This document shows positions 51,461-60,277 of a DNA stretch of 64,000 nt, piece by piece. The DNA lies in the NCBI GenBank assembly GCA_902835305.1, contig CADFMD010000008.1, positions 1 through 64,000 on the forward strand. The letters run 5' to 3'. The DNA is from Coriobacteriaceae bacterium. Lineage in GTDB: Bacteria > Actinomycetota > Coriobacteriia > Coriobacteriales > Coriobacteriaceae. A program made the translations under genes and the position numbers. The notes below the pieces were generated by a model that did not search any database, had not been told where the DNA came from, and saw only the letters and a list, made by a program, of their open reading frames with translations. Position 1 is the stretch's first letter, and each line of letters starts with the position of its first letter.

Positions 51461-51580
51461 TCACTTTATAGGGGGTTATTTATATATGGCTGCGAGACCC
51501 AACCGCGCCTGATCGGGGCAATCACCGGGGCTGTTTGGGCGGTTTGGCTGCAGCGGCGTCCTTTTGTCTTGGCGGCGTAA

Positions 51581-51614
51581 AACAAAACAGCTCAGAGGCG
51601 AAGCCTCTGAGCTG
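51581..51614 (-). terminator. terminator of tRNA-Val (minus strand)
   Basis: A perfect 12-bp stem CAGCTCAGAGGC / GCCTCTGAGCTG with a GAA loop. On the minus strand it is followed by TTTTGTT. It lies directly behind the tRNA 3' end. Confidence 0.88.
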
Positions 51615-51622
51615 CGAACATT

Positions 51623-51697
51623 TGGTGGGCGTTAGAAGATTTGAACTTCTGACCTCTTCCGTGTCAGGGAAGCGCTCTCCCCCTGAGCTAAACGCCC
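51623..51697 (-). tRNA. tRNA-Val (GAC)
   Basis: On the minus strand the acceptor GGGCGTT pairs with AACGCCC, the D arm contains GCTCAGGGGGAGAGC, the anticodon stem-loop CTTCC-CTGACAC-GGAAG gives anticodon GAC, the T arm contains AGTTCAAATCT, and CCA is encoded. It is 75 nt long. Confidence 0.95.
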
Positions 51698-51928
51698 GAT
51701 CAAGGGTGCGCGAGTGCGCAGGGAATAATATAACGGAGCTCCCGCCCACTGGCAAGAACTATTTTTTAAAAAGTGGCAACTTGCGACCCTATCGGCCCCC
51801 GATCCGGTGCGAGCAGTACGCGAAAAGTCGCGTTTGTACCCCCGATGAACTGCACATTCGCGTAAAATATTCCCATTATGGGCAAATGGTGTCCAGGTAG
51901 TTTACGATGCGGCATCTGGGGGAGGGGC

Positions 51929-52813
51929 ATGTCGGACGCGCGCTCACTGCGAAAACAGTTCAATCGCATGCTCGCCACGTTGCTGGTGGCCCTTGCTGCT
52001 GCCGGAGCCGTAACATATGCCTGGTACATCTACAACGCCAACCGCCACATCACCGATGTCAAGATGGCCGCGGGCACGGGCGTGACCTTCCTCATCTCCA
52101 ACGAGTACGACGGCGAATACAAGACCAACGCCGGCCTGAGCTTTTCGGGCCTGCTCGATCCCGTCTCGACCGACAACGTGCTCAACGGCTTCCAAAAGGT
52201 AACGGGCTTTACCGGCGGAACCACCCAGGACTCGCTCTTTGCCAGCATGTTTGGCGCCGCCGAGCACTCCGACTACTACAAGACCTCCCTGTACCTGGCT
52301 ACCAATTCGGCCGCGACCGACGTGTACCTGTCGGGCATCGACTTTACCGAGCAGGACCCGGCAAACCCCATCTCCACCGCCCTGCGCGTGGGCCTGGTTA
52401 CCTATGCTCCGGGGCAGGGCGACACCGTTACGGGGCAGTATGTCTTTGAGGTCTCAGGCGAGCGCAATCCCCAGGCGCGCTACAACACGCTCGACGGCAA
52501 GGATGCCGGCGAGAACGAGCAGAATCACCTGGTGCTCGACAGCACCCGCTCCAATGGCGCCACGGTTCATTTTGACCAGCTGACTAGCGCAAACTTCTGC
52601 GACTACAACGAAGACACCGGCATCGTGAGCCTCAAGGAGGCTACGACCAAGATCTGCAGCCTGCCCGCCGCTGCCAAGGGCGCCAACCGCAGCACGCCTG
52701 TGCGCGTGGATGTGTACGTGTGGCTGGAAGGCTGCGACCCCGACTGCACCAACAACCTAGCCGCCACCAGTCTGCAATCGCTGGCGCTGCGCTTTGCCGG
52801 CAAGCGTTCGTAA
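51929..52813 (+). CDS. SipW-type signal surface protein 3
   Basis: A 294-residue exported protein. RSLRKQFNRMLATLLVALAAAGAVTYAWYIYNANRH, read in pieces as a basic start, a hydrophobic core and AVTYAWY, is a SipW-type signal. The C-terminal motif is VYVWLEGCDPDCTN near residue 270, followed by an amphipathic strand. This gene starts a run of four surface-protein genes with gaps of 2-13 nt. The ATG at 51929 has GGGGGAGGGG upstream; an in-frame start at 51878 is rejected. Confidence 0.75.
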   Translation: MSDARSLRKQFNRMLATLLVALAAAGAVTYAWYIYNANRHITDVKMAAGTGVTFLISNEYDGEYKTNAGLSFSGLLDPVSTDNVLNGFQKVTGFTGGTTQDSLFASMFGAAEHSDYYKTSLYLATNSAATDVYLSGIDFTEQDPANPISTALRVGLVTYAPGQGDTVTGQYVFEVSGERNPQARYNTLDGKDAGENEQNHLVLDSTRSNGATVHFDQLTSANFCDYNEDTGIVSLKEATTKICSLPAAAKGANRSTPVRVDVYVWLEGCDPDCTNNLAATSLQSLALRFAGKRS

Positions 52814-52824
52814 GGGGGCCGGGG

Positions 52825-53661
52825 ATGAGTACATCGAACATCAAAGACATCCTAAGCTCGCGCCGCCGCATGGTTGCTGCGGCCGCATGGATGCTGGTGC
52901 TGGTAGCTGCCTTGAGCGCCGCCACCTACGCCTGGTTTAGCAACTCGCGCTACACCAACGTGACGCCCGTGGCGCATACGGTAAGTGACGAGGGCTCCGA
53001 CCTGCAGATTGGCCTTTCGGCCAACGGGCCCTGGGACACGACGGCCACGCTTGCCGACGCCGACAAGACGCTCTATCCCATCTCGACGTCGGACCTTTCC
53101 CGCTTTTGGCGCGGCACGTTCCAAAACGCCGCGGGCATCACGACCGACTACGCCGACTGCACCGCGCAGCTGGACGACTATGCCCTTTCGGGCACGCTGT
53201 ACCTTAAGGGCGGCGACAGCGCCCTCAACGTGTACCTGCATCCGGGTCAGATGAGTGTGACGAGCGACCCACAGCTGCTGGCCGCACTGCGCCTGGGGCT
53301 TGTGATCACGACCCAGTCGGGTACGCAGACGCACATCTTTACCTGCGACGACCTGGGCAGCACCGCGGGCGCCACCAGCAGGCGCACCACCGCGCAAGAC
53401 GGCGTGGTCGTGGCGGCGGGCGCCTCGGGCTGGACCTACACCGCCGACCCTGCGCGCGCCATAAGCGCCTACAGCATGGACGGCACCGGCGACACGCCCA
53501 CGGCGCGCGCGGGCGCCACGCCCATCTGCACGCTGGCCGCCAACGAGGTGGCAGGCGTTCACTACGTTGTGTACATGGAAGGCTGCGACGCCAATTGCAT
53601 CGACGAGGCCCAGGCCCGCGATGTGGTGCTGCAGCTTGCCTTTGCCGCGGCCAAGGCGTAA
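52825..53661 (+). CDS. SipW-type signal surface protein 4
   Basis: A 278-residue exported protein with the signal end LSAATYAWFSNSRYTN near residue 35. The mature part is beta-rich and Thr/Ala-rich; the C-terminal motif is YVVYMEGCDANCIDE. The two cysteines of this motif (also in protein 3) are close enough for a disulfide. It lies 11 nt after protein 3 with AGGGGGCCGGGG as ribosome site, clearly the same operon. Confidence 0.75.
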   Translation: MSTSNIKDILSSRRRMVAAAAWMLVLVAALSAATYAWFSNSRYTNVTPVAHTVSDEGSDLQIGLSANGPWDTTATLADADKTLYPISTSDLSRFWRGTFQNAAGITTDYADCTAQLDDYALSGTLYLKGGDSALNVYLHPGQMSVTSDPQLLAALRLGLVITTQSGTQTHIFTCDDLGSTAGATSRRTTAQDGVVVAAGASGWTYTADPARAISAYSMDGTGDTPTARAGATPICTLAANEVAGVHYVVYMEGCDANCIDEAQARDVVLQLAFAAAKA

Positions 53662-53674
53662 GGGGGCGAGCGAC

Positions 53675-54661
53675 ATGGAAGATCAGAAGCACATGCCAGC
53701 AGATGGCTGCGAGGCCAAAACCCAGAGTGAGAGCCCCACGGCCCCCTCCAGCGTGGCCGCCGAGCGCCAGGTCCTCGAGGGCACCGCTGCCCGCCGCCAC
53801 GCTTGCCGCGCGCGTGCCTACATCGCGCTCGTTATGGTGGCGCTCGCCGCCACTTTGGGCGCCGCGACCTACGCCTGGTTTACCAACAACATGAAGGTCA
53901 ACACCAACTCGGTGAGCGTGCACAGCGACACGTCCAAGCTGGTGCTGGAGCTGGGTGACGCCGACCGCGGCAGCTGGTCGCAGCAGGGTGACGTTTCCCT
54001 AACTTCCAACGCGACCGGCGCCGTGACGCTCTACCCGGTCTCGACCTTTGACCTCAACGGCTTTGCTGCCTGTGCGCAAAACAACTCTGCCGGCGATGCC
54101 ACAGTGTTTGAGCAGGCAAAAGACAACGGCTCCGCCTTCTACCACGGTTGGATCGATCTGCGCCCTACCATTACCGGAACGGGCGCCAGCAAAGTAAGGG
54201 GCAAGGTCAACCTGTATCTGGCCGAATCGCTGGTCCCGCAGGGCACCGACGCCGAGCTGCTGCGCGCAGCCCGCGTGGGCATTAAAGTCTCGAGCGGCAA
54301 CCAGGTGCTTGCAACCAACATCTTTGAGCTCGACAGTTCCGATAGCGGCCATCGCGACGAGCACCCCGCGACCGCGCCTACGGGCCTGGCGGGCTACACC
54401 GAGAGCATGCTCCTGGGTTGGCAAAACGGCCAGCTCGCTTGCGGTGCCAACGTGACGCAGGACCCGGCCGCCTATACGCTGGACACGAGCGAGACGGCCA
54501 CGCGCCCGCAGAACACGCTCGCCACGCTTGGGCTTGGCCAGACCTATCGTTTGGATATCTATTACTACATCGAGGGCACCGACCCCGATAGCGCCGACTA
54601 TCTCTATCAGGATCCGGGCACCTTGCACCTGGCGCTCTTTGCGACCTTGGACGGTGAGTAG
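53675..54661 (+). CDS. SipW-type signal surface protein 5
   Basis: A 328-residue exported protein. Unlike its neighbours it has a cytoplasmic N-terminal extension of about 45 residues before the signal, whose end reads LGAATYAWFTNNMKVN near residue 70. The C-terminal motif is IYYYIEGTDPDSADY, where Ser replaces the conserved Cys. It starts 13 nt after protein 4 and ends 2 nt before protein 6. The late placement of the signal is unusual for a SipW substrate. Confidence 0.72.
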   Translation: MEDQKHMPADGCEAKTQSESPTAPSSVAAERQVLEGTAARRHACRARAYIALVMVALAATLGAATYAWFTNNMKVNTNSVSVHSDTSKLVLELGDADRGSWSQQGDVSLTSNATGAVTLYPVSTFDLNGFAACAQNNSAGDATVFEQAKDNGSAFYHGWIDLRPTITGTGASKVRGKVNLYLAESLVPQGTDAELLRAARVGIKVSSGNQVLATNIFELDSSDSGHRDEHPATAPTGLAGYTESMLLGWQNGQLACGANVTQDPAAYTLDTSETATRPQNTLATLGLGQTYRLDIYYYIEGTDPDSADYLYQDPGTLHLALFATLDGE

Positions 54662-54663
54662 CA

Positions 54664-55461
54664 ATGGCACACGCCACGCCCGACAACCGCCGCCCGACCA
54701 CCGGCGCTCCGGTTGCCGCGCCCACCGATATCGACCTGCGCCGCAAGCTCACTACCACCGTGGTGCTGGTGCTGTTTGCGCTGGTGGCGATAGCCATGGC
54801 AACGTTCGCCTGGTTCTCCATCGCCGATAGCGCCAAGACCCGCATGCTCATGATCGACGCCAACGCCGACGGTTCGCTGCGCTTTGACCTGGACGAGCAT
54901 GCCACGTTCGACGAATACGTCCACAGCCTGGGCTTCGACCAGATCTCGGCGCGCATTGCCAGCGAAAAGGGCGTGGACATCGACGCGTCCAAGCTCAAGC
55001 CCGTCACCACGAGCGACTACCAGACCTTTACCTTCGAAGACGGTTCCACCGCCGATCCCGCCACCGGTGCCTACCTGGAGTTCACGCTGCACTTTATGAG
55101 CGGCACGGACCTGCGCGTTCGCCTGACCGGGCAGGACGGCGACGGCGGCGCGTCCGGCACGCGGTTTAGCTCCGACACGCAGAGTATGGCCAGCGCCATG
55201 CGCATGAGCTTTACCGCCGACGGTCACACCTGGGTCTACAACCCCAACGGAGGCGGGGGCTCGTCTGGTTCGGCCACCGTCTTTGGGCTCGACTCGGATA
55301 CGGCGAACGCGGCCAGCGACATGTTCGACCTAATAAAAGATACGGACAAGCCGGTAACCGTTCGCATATGGCTCGAGGGAACGGACCCAAATTGCACTAA
55401 TATGCTAAAGGGAGCTAACTATTCGGTTTCGATGCGCTTTGAGGGCATCGAAGAACAGTAG
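54664..55461 (+). CDS. SipW-type signal surface protein 6
   Basis: A 265-residue exported protein. DIDLRRKLTTTVVLVLF leads into a hydrophobic core ending AMATFAWFSIADSAKT. The C-terminal motif is VRIWLEGTDPNCTNM, then a closing strand VSMRFEGI. A Gly/Ser-rich turn (GGGGSSGS) lies near residue 200. It is the last of four surface genes and precedes a SipW-like peptidase gene by 60 nt. Confidence 0.75.
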   Translation: MAHATPDNRRPTTGAPVAAPTDIDLRRKLTTTVVLVLFALVAIAMATFAWFSIADSAKTRMLMIDANADGSLRFDLDEHATFDEYVHSLGFDQISARIASEKGVDIDASKLKPVTTSDYQTFTFEDGSTADPATGAYLEFTLHFMSGTDLRVRLTGQDGDGGASGTRFSSDTQSMASAMRMSFTADGHTWVYNPNGGGGSSGSATVFGLDSDTANAASDMFDLIKDTDKPVTVRIWLEGTDPNCTNMLKGANYSVSMRFEGIEEQ

Positions 55462-55521
55462 ATATGCACGGCGGCCACCGGGCCGCGCACGACCTAGACA
55501 GACACGGTAGTAAGGGACATC

Positions 55522-56268
55522 ATGCAATCTGTTAAAAAAGTCGCATCCATCGCGCTGAGCGTCGTCATGTGGATCATCATCCTGGTGGCGGCCCTGTATG
55601 CGTTTACCACGCTCGCCACGCGCGAGGACGGCAGCGTCTCTGACATCGCCGGCTTCACCCCGCTCGCCGTGCAGTCCGACTCCATGGCGCCCACGTTTAA
55701 CAAGGGCGACCTCATCTTCATCAAAAAGTGCGACACCTCCAAGCTTGAGGTGGGCGACATCGTGACGTTCCATACCATCATCGACAACGAGTACGCGCTC
55801 AACACGCACCGCATCGCCGCCATCGACGAGGTCAACGGCATGCGCAGCTTTACCACCAAGGGCGATAACAACGACGTGGCCGATACGCACATCATCAGCG
55901 ACGGCGACATCGTGGGCAAATACCTGTTCGCGTTGCCGCAGATGGGCAAGGTCATGGACTTCCTGTCCAGCTCCATGGGCTTCCTCATTGTGATCGTGCT
56001 GCCCATGCTGCTGTTCTTTATCTACCAGGTGTATCACCTCATCGTGGTGGGCATGAACCTTAAGCGCGCTATGGCCGAGGAGGACCGCCTGGCCGCCGCG
56101 GCTGCCATCGTGGACGCCGAGGGCAAGGGTGACACTACTGTCACGGCCGATAACGCCGCCGAGCAGCTTGCCCAGGCCGAGGCCAAGCTCGAGGAAGCCC
56201 GTCGTCTGAAGGCCGAGGCCGAGGCGGCGATGAACGCGACCAAGCAGGAGGATACCGACGGTGAGTGA
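55522..56268 (+). CDS. signal peptidase I, SipW/ER type, copy 1
   Basis: A 248-residue membrane peptidase. Catalytic Ser54 lies in VQSDSMAPTF and His96 in NTHRIAAID, so it is of the Ser/His (SipW, ER/archaeal) type rather than the Ser/Lys bacterial type; TKGDNND follows. There is one N-terminal membrane segment (about 8-30) and one near 155-180, then a cytoplasmic coiled coil (about 185-245) rich in Ala, Glu and Lys. The tail is not found in ordinary SipW. It overlaps the next gene by 8 nt (GTG start inside its 3' end). The likely substrates are the surface proteins upstream. Confidence 0.88.
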   Translation: MQSVKKVASIALSVVMWIIILVAALYAFTTLATREDGSVSDIAGFTPLAVQSDSMAPTFNKGDLIFIKKCDTSKLEVGDIVTFHTIIDNEYALNTHRIAAIDEVNGMRSFTTKGDNNDVADTHIISDGDIVGKYLFALPQMGKVMDFLSSSMGFLIVIVLPMLLFFIYQVYHLIVVGMNLKRAMAEEDRLAAAAAIVDAEGKGDTTVTADNAAEQLAQAEAKLEEARRLKAEAEAAMNATKQEDTDGE

Positions 56269-57961
56269 GTTTCTGGGATTTGCCTGGGAGCTGCTGGCAA
56301 AGGTTGTCTACAACGTCGTTGCCGTTGTGAGCTCCATCCTTAACCTGCTGGTGTTTGGCTGGGTTGAGTACTTCAACATCTTTATGACCTACTTCACCAC
56401 GTTTGACCTGGTGGGCAAGATCGGCGCGGTCATTCTGTTTGCCATGCTCATCGCGGTCCCCGTGCTGATCGTGGCCATCCTGGTCCACCGCTACCGCATC
56501 AACCGCCGCCTGCATCGCGACGACACGTCCAACAAGGCGCTCTATCGCGAGATCGGCCGCCTGAACAAGCAGGTACTCGACCTCATGGACGAGAAGAACA
56601 AGCTGCTGGCGCTCAAGGTCAATGCCATGGGCGGTACCAAGCAGATTCCGTACGTGGGCGCCTCGGCTCTTGCCGACGATCACCTGCCGACGGTGGGCAA
56701 CGTGGTGGGCGCCGCTGCGGGCGCCGGTGCGCCTGCGGGCGAGGGCGCCGCGGCGACGGCCGTCATGTCGGGTAACGCGTCGCTCGCGCTCGATGGCGAG
56801 GGTGTCAAGGACGCCGCGGCCGCCATGGCCAAGGCCACCGTCGAGGCCAAGACCCTTGCCGAGGAAAAAGAGATCGCCCAGGCCAACCGCTTTCCCAAGC
56901 TGTCCCTCGTGGACCTTAAGTACCGCGACTGGGAATCGCCGGTCTACGACGATGCCATCTCGCTCGAGGACTTTGTCGACAGCTTCCGCGCGTTTGCATG
57001 CAGCCAGATGAAGCTCTACTACACGCCCGAAATCATCCGCCGCTTTGTGGCCGGCATGGCCGCCTCCAAGCTGCTGATCCTGGAGGGTATCTCGGGTACT
57101 GGTAAGACGTCGCTGCCCTACAGCTTTAGCCGCTACCTGGACAATCCCGCGACCATCGTGTCGGTGCAGCCGAGTTTTCGCGACCGCACCGAGGTGCTGG
57201 GCTACTTTAACGAGTTTTCCAAGCGCTTTAACGAGACCGAGTTCCTGCGCGCCGTGTACGAGGCAGGCCTTCGCCAGGACCCGTCCATGATCGTGCTCGA
57301 CGAGATGAACCTCGCCCGCGTGGAGTACTACTTTGCCGAGATCCTGTCGGTGCTCGAGATGCCCAGCCACGACGAGTGGGTGCTCGACTTGGTGCCCACC
57401 CAGTGGGCCGCCGACCCCAAGGCCCTGCACGACGGCAAGCTCACCATTCCCGACAGCTTGTGGTTTATCGGCACCGCCAACAACGACGACTCCACCTTTA
57501 CCATCACGGACAAGGTGTACGACCGTGCGATCCCCATCGAGCTCAACGAGCGCGCCGACGCGTTTGAATGCGAGCCGCACGAGCGCGTGCACGTGACGGC
57601 CGACCACCTGCAGTATCTGTTCCAAAAGGCCAAGGTCGAGTACGTAATCGACGAGGAACTGCTCCAGAAGATGCACAAGCTGGACCAGTACCTGCAGACC
57701 CGCTTTAAGCTGGCCTTTGGCAACCGTATCATCAAGCAGATGTACGACTTTATCCCCGTGTACGTGGCGTGCGGCGGCACCGAGCTGGGCGGCATGGACT
57801 ACATCATCGCCCGCAAGGTGCTCAAGAAGTTTGAGTCCATGAACGTGAGCTTTGTGCGCGACGAGATGAAGGGCCTGATCGAGTACATCGAGAAGACCTT
57901 TGGCGAGGGCGGCCTGCCCGATTCCGTCATGTACCTGCAGCGGATCCAGAACTTCTACTAA
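56261..57961 (+). CDS. membrane-anchored McrB-like AAA+ ATPase
   Basis: A 566-residue protein. Two or three hydrophobic segments lie in residues 1-80 and a helical linker with an Ala/Gly stretch (about 145-180) follows. The C-terminal AAA+ module has Walker A GISGTGKTS near residue 277 and the McrB-type Walker B IVLDEMNLARVEYYFAEILS near 344, then the sensor region IGTANNDDST. Canonical McrB is soluble; here the motor is tethered to the membrane. It starts with GTG at 56261 (AGGAGG 8 nt upstream), coupled to the signal peptidase. The next gene encodes a DUF2357-like protein, the usual partner class of McrB-like ATPases. Confidence 0.8.
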   Translation: MSEFLGFAWELLAKVVYNVVAVVSSILNLLVFGWVEYFNIFMTYFTTFDLVGKIGAVILFAMLIAVPVLIVAILVHRYRINRRLHRDDTSNKALYREIGRLNKQVLDLMDEKNKLLALKVNAMGGTKQIPYVGASALADDHLPTVGNVVGAAAGAGAPAGEGAAATAVMSGNASLALDGEGVKDAAAAMAKATVEAKTLAEEKEIAQANRFPKLSLVDLKYRDWESPVYDDAISLEDFVDSFRAFACSQMKLYYTPEIIRRFVAGMAASKLLILEGISGTGKTSLPYSFSRYLDNPATIVSVQPSFRDRTEVLGYFNEFSKRFNETEFLRAVYEAGLRQDPSMIVLDEMNLARVEYYFAEILSVLEMPSHDEWVLDLVPTQWAADPKALHDGKLTIPDSLWFIGTANNDDSTFTITDKVYDRAIPIELNERADAFECEPHERVHVTADHLQYLFQKAKVEYVIDEELLQKMHKLDQYLQTRFKLAFGNRIIKQMYDFIPVYVACGGTELGGMDYIIARKVLKKFESMNVSFVRDEMKGLIEYIEKTFGEGGLPDSVMYLQRIQNFY

Positions 57962-58030
57962 TGGCGTAAGTGCGGGGCGGCGTGATGTCGCCCCGTCCCT
58001 TTCCGATCGATCCAACCTATGGAGTAACCC

Positions 58031-60277
58031 ATGTCCGAGACCATTCAGGACCTCTATACCAGCTTCTCCGAGCAGATGGAGCCCATCCAGGAGGACAGCC
58101 GCTACTTCCGCTATCTGTTTGAGATGGCGCAGGCCTCGGGCACCACGATCGAGCAGCAGCGCGAGGAGCTCGTCAAGGTGGTGGACGAGGAATGGATCAG
58201 CATGATCGAGGACTCGCTCGACGCCATCAACACCATTATCGAAAAACCGCGCCGCTTCATCACCACCGAGGAAGAGGTGGTGCCGGTCTCGCTCGCCAAA
58301 AAGATCAGCGCCGACAGCGTCCGTCACCTGAGCCAGAACACGCAGTTCCTGGCGCCGAGCGACGATGGCGGCGTCCATCCCACGCGCATCCTCAACGTCA
58401 ATACCGTCGAGACCTACGACCTGTACGAGAATCGCTTTATCTACCACCTGATTCAGCGCCTGCTGACGTTTGTGGACAAGCGCACCGACGTGGTCTTTTG
58501 GTCTACGGGCAACGAGATCCGCAACCGCTTTAAGATGCACAGCAAGATCGACGATGCGTACGAAGAGATCGAGTACAACGTCGAGATGACGGTCAAAAAC
58601 CGCCAGAGCTTTGCCGAGAACGACGCCGGCAACATGGACGTCTTTATGCGCATCGACCGCGTGCGCCGTCTGGTCATGGCGCTGCGCGGCGCGTCATTCT
58701 GCCAGATCATGAACGGCTGCAGCGCGGTCCGCAGCCCCATCCAGCGCACCAACCTCATCATGAAGGACCCCAACTACCGCAAGTGCTACCAGCTGTGGCA
58801 GTTTATGGAGCGCTACGACAAGGTGGGCTACAACATCGACGTGCAGCAGCAGTCACTGGCGTTCGATGACGAGTACATGGTGCAGATGTACACCAACCTC
58901 ATTAACAACTACACCGTCTTTAAGAGCCTGACCGATGACGAGCGCAACCTGCAGGAGCTCGAGAGCGTGCAACACGCGCCGGTGGCGCCCAAGTTTATTA
59001 AGGAGATTAAGGAGGAGCAGGTCGATAGCCCCGACCTGCCCGACGTCGAGGTCCGGCGCGTGTTTGTGGAGGAGGTCACGCAGGCCCAGCTCGATGCCGA
59101 GCAGGCGCTGGCCGAGGCCCGCGAGCAGATTGAGGAGCTACAGGGGCAGCTGAAGTCCTGGAAAGTGCAGGCGCACGCGCTGACCGATGAGCGCGACAAT
59201 CTGGTAGATGAACTGGACGAGGCTAAGACACGCGAGCTGGCGTTGACGCAGCGCGCACAGATTGCCGAGGCCGATGTCGAGGAACTGCGCGCCTCGCTGG
59301 AGGATGTCGAGGCCGGTAAAAAAGCTGCCGAGGATGCCGCTGCAGAAGCACGTGAGACCGCGGCGGCTCAGCTTGAGCGGATGCGCGCCGAGGCCGATGC
59401 CGAGGTCTCAGTCGCCCGCGCCGACGCGGACGCCAAGGTTGCTGCCGCCGAGCAGGCGGCTTCCGAGCAGGTCGCGCAGGTTAAGAGCGATGCTACTGCG
59501 GCCCTGGCCGCCAAGACGGCGGCCGACGCTGCCGAGCTGCAGGCCACCAAGGACACTGCTGCGGCCGAGCTCGCCGCCGTGCGCGAGGCCTCTGCCAAGG
59601 AGATGGCCGAGCTGCATGCCAAGTTGGACGCCGCCAAGCTGCAGATCGAGGAAGTGCAGCTGACGGCCGAACGCGATGCTCGCGCCGCGCAGGAGGCGGC
59701 CGACGCCTCGGCAGCCGCAGCGGAGCAGGCGCTCGCCGACACCGTTGCCGCGGCTGAGGCGAAGGTCTCCGCCGCCCAGCAGGCCGCCGATGCCGCAATC
59801 GATGCTGCCCGCGTTGCTGCCGACTCTGCCGTTGAGCAGGCTGCGGTGGATGCCAACGAAAAGGTCGCCGCCGCTGCCGCCGAGCGCGACACCGCCACGC
59901 GTGCCGCCGAGGAGGCCCGTGCCGACGCCGATGCACGCATTGCCGCGGCCGAGCTCGAGGCGGGGGAGCGCATCGAGCAGGAGGTCGCCGCCGTCCGTGC
60001 CGCTTGCGAGCGCGAGGTCGAAGCTGCTCGCGCGGAGATGCAGCAGCGCCTGGACGCGCTGGCGCAAGAGCTGGAGCGGGCCGAGCGCAACCGTGAGCGT
60101 GCCGAGCGCCGCGCCGAGGGCAACAGCCTGTCGCGCTATCTGCTGGCTCGCTTGCGCGGCGAGGCTGGCGAGGGTGTGGCCACCGCGCCTGACGAGGATG
60201 GCGCTTCTGCGGCGGATGCCACCGAGGCCGAGGTCGCTGCCGACCCCGAGACTTCCGCAAAGGACGACGGCAAGTGA
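58031..60277 (+). CDS. DUF2357-like protein with long alanine-rich coiled coil
   Basis: A 748-residue protein. The N-terminal part (about 1-310) resembles DUF2357 of McrC-like partners: ETYDLYENRFIYHLIQRLL near 128-146 and TNLIMKDPNYRKCYQLWQFM near 240-260. From about 355 to 700 it is a continuous Ala/Glu/Lys/Gln-rich coiled coil with heptad character. I do not see a PD-(D/E)xK nuclease domain of the McrC kind. It follows the McrB-like gene by 69 nt (a G/C hairpin lies between) and overlaps the next signal peptidase gene. A structural or scaffolding role with the ATPase is inferred. Confidence 0.7.
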   Translation: MSETIQDLYTSFSEQMEPIQEDSRYFRYLFEMAQASGTTIEQQREELVKVVDEEWISMIEDSLDAINTIIEKPRRFITTEEEVVPVSLAKKISADSVRHLSQNTQFLAPSDDGGVHPTRILNVNTVETYDLYENRFIYHLIQRLLTFVDKRTDVVFWSTGNEIRNRFKMHSKIDDAYEEIEYNVEMTVKNRQSFAENDAGNMDVFMRIDRVRRLVMALRGASFCQIMNGCSAVRSPIQRTNLIMKDPNYRKCYQLWQFMERYDKVGYNIDVQQQSLAFDDEYMVQMYTNLINNYTVFKSLTDDERNLQELESVQHAPVAPKFIKEIKEEQVDSPDLPDVEVRRVFVEEVTQAQLDAEQALAEAREQIEELQGQLKSWKVQAHALTDERDNLVDELDEAKTRELALTQRAQIAEADVEELRASLEDVEAGKKAAEDAAAEARETAAAQLERMRAEADAEVSVARADADAKVAAAEQAASEQVAQVKSDATAALAAKTAADAAELQATKDTAAAELAAVREASAKEMAELHAKLDAAKLQIEEVQLTAERDARAAQEAADASAAAAEQALADTVAAAEAKVSAAQQAADAAIDAARVAADSAVEQAAVDANEKVAAAAAERDTATRAAEEARADADARIAAAELEAGERIEQEVAAVRAACEREVEAARAEMQQRLDALAQELERAERNRERAERRAEGNSLSRYLLARLRGEAGEGVATAPDEDGASAADATEAEVAADPETSAKDDGK

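Noticed and set aside
51306..51512. Small open frame in the 177-nt hairpin
   Set aside because: It covers both arms of the hairpin and shows no protein-like composition.
56141..58540. 799-codon minus-strand open frame opposite the AAA+ ATPase
   Set aside because: Antisense of three coupled + strand genes with clear motifs.
56261..60277. Calling the ATPase/DUF2357 pair an McrBC restriction system
   Set aside because: No nuclease motif is seen, the ATPase is membrane-anchored, and the genes are coupled to signal peptidases.
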